Below, one piece after another: positions 6,849-11,511 of a DNA stretch of 17,335 nucleotides (its first letter is position 1; the number at the start of each line of letters is the position of its first letter). The position numbers and the translations under genes were made by a program. This DNA comes from CAZQEC01 sp964591565 (GTDB lineage Bacteria; Patescibacteriota; UBA1384; CAJBMM01). A model generated the notes under the pieces. That model saw only the letters and a program-made list of their open reading frames with translations, searched no databases and was not told the origin of the DNA. The stretch is taken from positions 1 to 17,335 of the forward strand of contig CAZQEC010000024.1 of NCBI GenBank assembly GCA_964591565.1, written 5' to 3'.

Positions 6849-7411
6849 AGTTCCCCTACACTAACAGGTGAAATATCCCGTTCTTTCCGGAATGTTTTTA
6901 ATCCAAGTTTTGCATCGTCGATTAAATTTTTTATAGATGATTCTGGACCAATCCACTCAGACCAGTACTCCTCATTGAGCTTTAATCTATTTGAGGCAGT
7001 TGAGAGCAATGTTTGAATTTCTGCAATAAACTCGACGCACATTGTTATTCCTTTATGAGTGAAAAAAGGGAAATGATCGGTAGCCAGATCGCCTGAATGA
7101 GCAACTGCTCGGTGTCTCTGATCTGTTATTTCATTAATTGTTTTTTTAATTTTTTTAATTTCATCATCTTTGATCGCATCCAGTGCCAATAGCGACTTAG
7201 CACTACCCCTGTCAACAAAAGTGGGAATTCTAACTATGAGCGTGCAATATATAGTATGAAGTATTGTAACAATACCTTGCCCGTATCGATCATTATTTTT
7301 TTGCCACAAGTTAGCGAGCCGTTGATAAATCGCGCATAAAGATTGAAGTTTACTGGCCTCTTTACATAAATAATGCCATAATTCTCTTTTTTCATCCTCG
7401 GTAAGTTTCAT
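6845..7411 (-). CDS. HEPN-domain protein, AbiU2-like
   Basis: A 188-residue, mostly helical protein. Residues 93-108 (NEITDQRHRAVAHSGD) contain R99-x5-H105, the HEPN signature for a metal-independent RNase active site. The surrounding pattern of a long helical segment, then an Arg-rich turn and a second helix, resembles the AbiU2-like HEPN group found in abortive-infection and restriction islands. The predicted role is RNA cleavage during stress or infection, or a structural HEPN role. Its start overlaps the zinc-ribbon stop as ATGA and its own stop overlaps the next stub the same way, so it belongs to one coupled operon. Both Arg99 and Arg101 are near His105, and which of them acts is unclear. 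Domain call is by motif and context only. Confidence 0.65.
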   Translation of the reverse strand: MKLTEDEKRELWHYLCKEASKLQSLCAIYQRLANLWQKNNDRYGQGIVTILHTIYCTLIVRIPTFVDRGSAKSLLALDAIKDDEIKKIKKTINEITDQRHRAVAHSGDLATDHFPFFTHKGITMCVEFIAEIQTLLSTASNRLKLNEEYWSEWIGPESSIKNLIDDAKLGLKTFRKERDISPVSVGEL

Positions 7412-7710
7412 ATCCCAATCCGATCGTTCCAGTCACTCAAGTCTTTCACTGGTAACCTACTTGAATAGCCAATATCGAGTCCGGTTGTAGTAGCAACGTT
7501 TGCGCTCATTGCATACGATTGAGTCACCATAACTTGTTTATATGGAGCATATGACTTAGACGGCGGATCATCGGGTAATTGTGATGCGCACGACGGACAT
7601 ACTAACGGGATTGTGATATTGACTGCTAAAACTGTAGCAAAAAACAATGTTTTACATCTAGCACAGAGTACATGACTTTCCCTACTTTTAGCTATTTTCT
7701 TAGATTTCAT
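7408..7710 (-). CDS. Small zinc-ribbon protein
   Basis: A 100-residue protein of no recognised family. Near the N-terminus lies LCARCKT and, after a hydrophobic stretch, LVCPSCASQLP. These two CxxC pairs, about 22 residues apart, are typical of a zinc ribbon. The hydrophobic stretch between them (FFATVLAVNITIPL) could be buried core or a weak membrane segment. The rest is Ser/Thr/Tyr-rich with no motif. I chose the ATG at 7710 because the longer open frame upstream simply translates a heptamer repeat array. It is the first gene of the HEPN operon and ends in an ATGA overlap with it. Its role may be DNA, RNA or protein binding. Confidence 0.65.
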   Translation of the reverse strand: MKSKKIAKSRESHVLCARCKTLFFATVLAVNITIPLVCPSCASQLPDDPPSKSYAPYKQVMVTQSYAMSANVATTTGLDIGYSSRLPVKDLSDWNDRIGI

Positions 7711-7716
7711 GCTACA

Positions 7717-7722
7717 ATCATA
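7717..7722 (-). promoter_or_regulatory. -10 box placed for a leaderless transcript
   Basis: TATGAT on the minus strand ends six bases before the ATG of the zinc-ribbon gene, so a transcript would begin at or next to the start codon. The gene has no Shine-Dalgarno site, consistent with leaderless translation. The -35 position (7745-7740, TGGCTA) matches poorly. Confidence 0.33.
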
Positions 7723-7761
7723 CCCCAAAATCACTCCATTAGCCAGTGTCAGAATTAGCAG

Positions 7762-7796
7762 GTAGTTAGAAGTAAGTAGTAGGTAGCGAGTAGTTA
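7762..7796. repeat. Heptamer-periodic array D (five units)
   Basis: Five exact-register 7-base units of a GTAGTTA type: GTAGTTA at 7762, GAAGTAA, GTAGTAG, GTAGCGA, and GTAGTTA again at 7790. Its translation on the minus strand (RYLLLTSNYLL) creates a false N-terminal extension of the zinc-ribbon gene. Confidence 0.72.
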
Positions 7797-7820
7797 ATTT
7801 CTCCACTTCGGGGGTGCCCG

Positions 7821-7836
7821 CCTGCCGTCAGGCAGG
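7821..7836. repeat. CCTGCC-GTCA-GGCAGG hairpin
   Basis: Perfect six-base GC-rich stem with a four-base loop in otherwise AT-rich DNA. It resembles GC-rich palindromes of the CCTGCC..GGCAGG kind that I recall between genes in Candidate Phyla Radiation genomes. There is no T-run on either side, so it is not a standard intrinsic terminator. Confidence 0.5.
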
Positions 7837-7884
7837 GAGTAGCTTCACACTTTCTTAACCTCTTTGAGTCAAACACGAGGCTAG

Positions 7885-7924
7885 ATACGATAATTAACTC
7901 GCGTATGCAAATAGATTATCGTAT
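7885..7924. repeat. 10-bp perfect inverted repeat with 20-base spacer
   Basis: ATACGATAAT at 7885-7894 is answered by ATTATCGTAT at 7915-7924. The spacer contains GCGTATGC. The form suits a dimeric regulator with separated half-sites, or the arms of a recombination site. No protein in the window is an obvious partner. Confidence 0.55.
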
Positions 7925-8157
7925 ATCAACTATTTCCTATATATAGTCCAATATGTTTCAAAAACTTGTTTTCACACCTCCGAGGTGATTTAGCTTCACA
8001 CCTAGGTAATGATTGGTCCAACTAGCGACAAATTGTCACCGACCGCTGATCTAGGCGGATTATGAGCGCGTTTCTCCGTTTCTCCTCCTCGGTTTCTTTT
8101 TTGCAAAACCTCACCGTTAGGGACATCGCAAAATGTCACCTAGCAAAACAGTTTTAG

Positions 8158-8682
8158 TTATTTACGATCGCGAAAGTCTTTAAATGATTGAGTTAAACAG
8201 CCAACTTGCTTTGCGACGTTGTATAAATCTCGATCTTCAGTAACTAATACAAAGCTGTTTTTGATACAAGTCTCAGTAATTAGTGCATCTTCAATGTTAT
8301 TTTGTTTTTGATTATTTAGTTTATCAAGTTTCAGTTTGATAGACTCATACAAACTATCTTTTCTCGTCCATTTTGCCATGCCCCATCTTGAATGACCCCA
8401 AACTGCAGATTCAGTCGATCGAATTTGTCGCTTATTTGCATTTAAAGTAGCCCCATTAAAAAGAAAAACTTCATCTGGGGAACCGTCATTTAAAAGTTCA
8501 CGAAATACTGAGATTAAATAATCTCTCCTTTCTTCGTTAGGTGTCTTCATTATTTCATCTATCTGAATATGGGTTGCGATAAACACGGTATTTGGATCCT
8601 TAAGAGAGTGAACGTCAATTTGATTATCAATGATTAAATTAAATATGTTAGTATCAAACATTACAATCACCATTTCGCTCAT
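8158..8682 (-). CDS. PIN-domain protein
   Basis: A 174-residue protein with the acidic residues of a PIN-like nuclease in order: Asp10 in VIVMFDTNIF, Glu43 in HIQIDEI, Asp132 in NNIEDALITET, and Asp150/Asp152 in VLVTEDRDL. PIN domains are metal-dependent RNases, often toxins of toxin-antitoxin pairs. The length exceeds the common VapC size of about 130-140 residues because of an insertion around residues 70-120, so it may belong to a distinct PIN group. The ATG at 8682 overlaps the RhuM stop as ATGA; an internal Met three codons on is an alternative start. No classical antitoxin gene is adjacent, so if it is a toxin, the RhuM protein would be the likely partner. Confidence 0.72.
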   Translation of the reverse strand: MSEMVIVMFDTNIFNLIIDNQIDVHSLKDPNTVFIATHIQIDEIMKTPNEERRDYLISVFRELLNDGSPDEVFLFNGATLNANKRQIRSTESAVWGHSRWGMAKWTRKDSLYESIKLKLDKLNNQKQNNIEDALITETCIKNSFVLVTEDRDLYNVAKQVGCLTQSFKDFRDRK

Positions 8683-9768
8683 CCCATCCGCCTTTCAGGG
8701 TTATTATCGTTATAATGTTTTAGTTCCGAATCTTTAACCTTATTATTTTTTTGGAGTAGCTTTTTCACCTCTCGGTCAAAGTCGGAAACATAGTTTTTGT
8801 CCTGTACCTTGCGATATTTTTCATATTCTACTAATGCCAACGTTTCAGCCACTTCGCGGCTCACTTTTCCGGTGTCGCCAAGTATCTGTCGCTCATTAAA
8901 CTTTAAAAATGCATTTAATTTTTCTACCCAATCATTCATCCGCATCAGAATTCCGCGCTTCGCCTGCATTTCCGCAAAATCAAGATACATAGTCACAATT
9001 CTGTTGAGATGATCAAGTTCTTTTTCGTTCAGATAATTTTTTGCGATCACGACATCGGTCTCCCTAATCTTGCCTTTTGGAGAGTTTTTCCAAACAGAGA
9101 GTCCCATATTTGCCCGCTTGCTATCCACTCTTTCGCGTATTATTTCCGCAGCAGTTTTTCCAGTAATTGCAAAGTGGAGTTTATTTTGCACTGTCGCGAA
9201 AAATTGTTTGGTAATTTCTTCGTCCGGATTATAATCGGCGCTACACCCGGCATAAATATCAGTGATTTTTTGATACATCCGACGTTCGCTGGATCGAATA
9301 TCCCGAATACGTGCCAACTGCTCTTCAAAATAATCCTTGCCAAAAATGGTGTTCGGATTTTTTAGCCGTTCATCATCCATGGTAAACCCTTTAATGATGT
9401 ATTCTTTTAACCTTTCAGTGGCCCAGATGCGAAAAAGTGTGGCCTGCGAGCTGTTGACCCGATACCCGACGGAAAGAATGGCATCGAGATTATAAAACTT
9501 TGTATTGTAGGTTTTGCCGTCCGCGGCAGTATGTTCCAAAATGGAACTAACTGAAATTTCGTTTAATTCCCGACTTTCGAAGATATTCTNNNNNNNNNNT
9601 GGTGATAGCTGGTCTTTGTACACCAAACAAAAGAGCTATTTTGTCTTGCGTAAGCCAGATATTTTCATTATGCAAAAATATCTCTACTTTCACCTTGCCA
9701 TTTGGCGTGGTGTAAAGTAAAAACTCTGTAAAACTGTTATTGGGTACGATTTGATTCTTTTTTTTCAT
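8679..9768 (-). CDS. RhuM-family protein, crossed by an assembly gap
   Basis: Recognised as the RhuM family (first described from Salmonella SPI-3; biochemical function unknown, common in mobile and restriction islands). The N-terminal part has FLLYTTPNGKVKVEIFLHNE and IWLTQDKIALLFGVQRPAIT, a helix-turn-helix-like segment. After a run of ten Ns the family sequence resumes at NIFESRELNE and continues through HTAADGKTYNTKFYNLDAIL and SVGYRVNS to a long helical C-terminus. The two halves are in different frames only because the N-run is ten bases long: nine unknown bases would join them in frame, with four residues between Thr and Asn. The full product would be about 362 residues, near family length. 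Its start overlaps the BRO-like stop and its stop overlaps the PIN start, both as ATGA. Confidence 0.87.
9590..9599. other. Assembly gap of ten Ns
   Basis: Ten undetermined bases inside the RhuM gene. The true gap length is not shown by a run of fixed size; nine bases, or any length leaving the frame intact, fits the protein family best. Confidence 0.97.
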
Positions 9769-10088
9769 AATATCTTTCCAAAATTGGGAATTTCAACAAG
9801 GTGTCTCCCTACACAGGATGATACCTTGAGCGCGCACACAGTATCTCGCATCTTGCCGTCTGGCGCCGGAAGTTTCAACCGGTGACAGTTTGTCTCCACT
9901 TCACTTCCTTCGTGGCGAAATCTTTCCGCCAATTTATTCCAATACTTTCTAGCCACTTGAAAGTCTGGTTGATTGGTTAGCGCCTGGACAACATCAACCA
10001 CCGAAAACCACCACTCGTTTTTATAAATAACTTTACGGATTTCATTTTTGCGAAAAATTGCGATTCTGTTTAGTGCTTCTTCGGTCAT
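9765..10088 (-). CDS. Truncated BRO-N (phage antirepressor-like) protein
   Basis: Residues 1-90 (IAIFRKNEIRKVIYKNEWWF, then SVVDVVQALT, then RKYWNKLAERFRHEGSEV and LKLPAPDGKMRDT) are a BRO family N-terminal domain, the DNA-binding part of phage antirepressors and of many BRO proteins in Candidate Phyla Radiation genomes. Intact relatives carry on past this point with a stretch like TxGIFRIIQSIPSPKAEPF and reach well over 200 residues. Here the last 20 or so residues have no such match. In a shifted frame a short QGII appears where that stretch should begin, hinting at a frameshift and deletion. The stop overlaps the RhuM start as ATGA. It may be a remnant still used to couple RhuM translation. 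Confidence 0.72.
   Translation of the reverse strand: MTEEALNRIAIFRKNEIRKVIYKNEWWFSVVDVVQALTNQPDFQVARKYWNKLAERFRHEGSEVETNCHRLKLPAPDGKMRDTVCALKVSSCVGRHLVEIPNFGKIL
9792..9810. repeat. Short sequence in the BRO tail repeated at 10224-10241
   Basis: TTCAACAAGGTGTCTCCCT here resembles TTCAACAGGGCCCTCCCT at 10224-10241 (about 15 matches with one gap). It falls exactly where the BRO protein loses similarity to its family, so it could mark an inserted or rearranged repeat. Short and imperfect. Confidence 0.3.
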
Positions 10089-10180
10089 GGCTTATATCCA
10101 ATCTTCTTTAAGGTTGTACTCTGTGTGATATAATCATATTATTTATGATACACGAACATTTACCATAAACAAGTACCAAA

Positions 10181-10204
10181 AACTACTCACCGCGTTGGGG
10201 CGTT
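10181..10204. repeat. Right copy of 24-bp direct repeat bounding the accessory block
   Basis: AACTACTCA, then CC, then GCGTTGGGGCGTT; identical to the copy at 2873-2896 except at two central bases, and in the same orientation, 7308 bases away. It lies 92 bases upstream of the BRO start. The GCGTT motif is itself repeated within each copy. Confidence 0.7.
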
Positions 10205-10260
10205 AGTACAAGATGGAGTCTCCTTCAACAGGGCCCTCCCTGCGAGATTGTAGTGTATGC

Positions 10261-10284
10261 GTAGCAGGTATCAAGTAGCGCTAC
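10261..10284. repeat. Short heptamer run and 10-bp palindrome
   Basis: Three units in register (GTAGCAG at 10261, GTATCAA, GTAGCGC at 10275), the last overlapping the perfect palindrome GTAGCGCTAC (10275-10284). It resembles the other heptamer arrays but is short enough to be doubtful. Confidence 0.35.
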
Positions 10285-10374
10285 ACATAACCGCATCGCA
10301 TTTTATGTATCGGATGTTTTGTTTCGTTACTTTATATCGCTTCAGAACTGAGTCTGCTGATATATTTAACACAA

Positions 10375-10587
10375 TTATTTTTTCTTCATCTTAAAAGTTA
10401 TAAATAAGAATGAGATCAAACCAGCAATAAATATTAACGCTCCCAAATAGTCAGTACTGATACGAATATATTCAAGGGTTGTACAACCGGCGCCGAATTG
10501 GCATTTGTCACTTACCGACGGCAAAAAAAGAACGCTGAGAATAAATATTGCAACACCGATAAAAATAAATTTGGTTTTCTTAATCAT
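10375..10587 (-). CDS. Small two-helix membrane protein
   Basis: A 70-residue protein with two hydrophobic segments (about residues 7-24, FIFIGVAIFILSVLFLP, and 46-66, LGALIFIAGLISFLFITF), basic ends (MIKKTK and KMKKK) and a short loop containing two cysteines (KCQFGAGC). It should lie in the membrane with both ends in the cytoplasm. The ATG comes two bases after the rpsG stop, so it is probably translated by coupling with rpsG and is the last gene of the rpoB-rpsG operon before the accessory block. No recognised family, no Shine-Dalgarno site. Confidence 0.7.
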   Translation of the reverse strand: MIKKTKFIFIGVAIFILSVLFLPSVSDKCQFGAGCTTLEYIRISTDYLGALIFIAGLISFLFITFKMKKK

Positions 10588-10589
10588 AT

Positions 10590-11069
10590 TTATGAAAATC
10601 GGGCGAAGTGAGCAAAGGCCTTATTTGCCTCTGCCATACGATGCATTTCATCGCGTTTTTTCATCGCCGCACCAAGGTTGTTATAAGCATTTTCGAGTTC
10701 TAGAGCTAATAATTGATGCATCGGTTTACCTTGACTGGCTCGGGCGGAAGCAATAATCCACTTCATCGCCAAGGTATTGCGACGAGTCCGTGAAACTTCC
10801 ATTGGAATTTGATAGTTTGCGCCACCAATACGACGCCCTTTAACTTCAAGCACCGGTGCCACATTTTTAACTGCAATTTCTAGCACATCTGCCGGAGCAA
10901 TTTTGAGCTTTTCGCTCACTGCATTTAAGGCATTATAAACGATGCGCGTAGCCACTGTTTTTTTGCCATTGAGCATACAATAATTAATAAATTTGGCTAC
11001 ATCTACACTGCCCAGAATTGCATCTGGAGCGATATAACGTATTTTCGTCGTTTTTTTCCCGCGTGACAT
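10590..11069 (-). CDS. rpsG: 30S ribosomal protein S7 (uS7)
   Basis: Primary 16S rRNA binder that nucleates the 30S head and lines the E-site region. The 159-residue protein begins MSRGKKTTKIRYIAPDAILG and carries the S7 hallmarks: FINYCMLNGKKTVA, NVAPVLEVKGRRIGGANYQI, and the C-terminal MHRMAEANKAFAHF. Length is close to the bacterial norm. A frame extending 43 codons further upstream is just the rpsL sequence read out of register, so the ATG one base after the rpsL stop is chosen. The usual next gene fusA is not here: it lies 8.7 kb further on. Confidence 0.97.
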   Translation of the reverse strand: MSRGKKTTKIRYIAPDAILGSVDVAKFINYCMLNGKKTVATRIVYNALNAVSEKLKIAPADVLEIAVKNVAPVLEVKGRRIGGANYQIPMEVSRTRRNTLAMKWIIASARASQGKPMHQLLALELENAYNNLGAAMKKRDEMHRMAEANKAFAHFARFS

Positions 11070-11070
11070 A

Positions 11071-11490
11071 TTATTCTTTCGGTTTCTTTGAGCCGTAGAG
11101 ACTGCGGCCTTGACGGCGCTTCGAGATGCCCTGCGTATCGAGCTTTCCACGTACAATATGGTATCGCATACCGGGCAAATCTTTAACCCGTCCGCCACGA
11201 ATTAACACTACGGAGTGTTCCTGTAAATTATGACCTTCACCTGGAATATAAGCATTCACTTCCATACCGTTTGTTAAACGAACTCGAGCGAATTTGCGCA
11301 AGGCGGAGTTTGGTTTTTTTGGCGTCATAGTAGCCACTTTGACACAAACGCCGCGCTTTTGCGGACACCCTTTTAGCATTGGTACGGGCTTATTTTTCTT
11401 GAGATTGAAACTCTTTTTCAACGCCAAAACCTTAGACCGACTGGCCTTTATTTGTCTTGGGTGACGAATAAGTTGGGATATTGTAGGCAT
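11071..11490 (-). CDS. rpsL: 30S ribosomal protein S12 (uS12)
   Basis: Decoding-centre protein of the small subunit. At 139 residues it is about 15 longer than the E. coli protein, owing to an inserted basic stretch near the N-terminus (around residues 23-40, ALKKSFNLKKNKPVPML). The decoding loops TPKKPNSALRK and GGRVKDLPGMRYHIVRG are intact, with lysines at the positions where substitutions give streptomycin resistance, so nothing suggests a resistant allele. It follows rpoC by 21 bases without a clear Shine-Dalgarno site and precedes rpsG by a single base. Confidence 0.97.
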   Translation of the reverse strand: MPTISQLIRHPRQIKASRSKVLALKKSFNLKKNKPVPMLKGCPQKRGVCVKVATMTPKKPNSALRKFARVRLTNGMEVNAYIPGEGHNLQEHSVVLIRGGRVKDLPGMRYHIVRGKLDTQGISKRRQGRSLYGSKKPKE

Positions 11491-11511
11491 AAAAATTATT
11501 TCATTTTTTTA

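Larger units (their letters stand above)
7797..8157. other. Non-coding stretch dense in palindromes and short repeats
   Basis: No believable gene. It holds many symmetrical elements: CCTGCC/GGCAGG (7821-7836), a 10-bp inverted repeat (7885-7924), CTATATATAG (7937-7946), CACCTC-C-GAGGTG (7975-7987), ACCTAGGT (8000-8007) and GACAA-A-TTGTC (8027-8037). TTCACAC occurs three times (7844, 7971, 7995), and TAGCTTCACAC twice (7840, 7991). It lies after the PIN gene and before the zinc-ribbon operon. It may be an operator region, a structured RNA or an old element boundary. Confidence 0.5.
10089..10374. other. Non-coding region between membrane protein and BRO gene
   Basis: No gene seen. It includes the AT-rich upstream region of the BRO gene (minus-strand TATGAT at 10138-10133, no convincing -35), the right copy of the 24-bp direct repeat, a CAGGG/CCCTG hairpin at 10229-10242 without a T-run, and the palindrome GTAGCGCTAC at 10275-10284. 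It is the right-hand junction of the accessory block. Confidence 0.5.

Noticed and set aside
7711..7806. N-terminal extension of the zinc-ribbon gene with a hydrophobic, leucine-rich start
   Set aside because: It is the translation of heptamer array D. The ATG at 7710 is the first plausible start and has a -10 box directly upstream.
10229..10242. Intrinsic terminator (CAGGG/CCCTG hairpin) and AGTAG/CTACT hairpin at 2866-2880
   Set aside because: Neither has a convincing run of T on the transcribed side; the stems are only five base pairs.
10089..10374. A tRNA gene as insertion target at the right junction
   Set aside because: No cloverleaf, no T-loop consensus and no CCA end could be found on either strand by eye.
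11070..11198. 43-codon upstream extension of rpsG with a CxxC motif
   Set aside because: It is rpsL read in another frame. S7 begins MSRGKK at the ATG one base after the rpsL stop.
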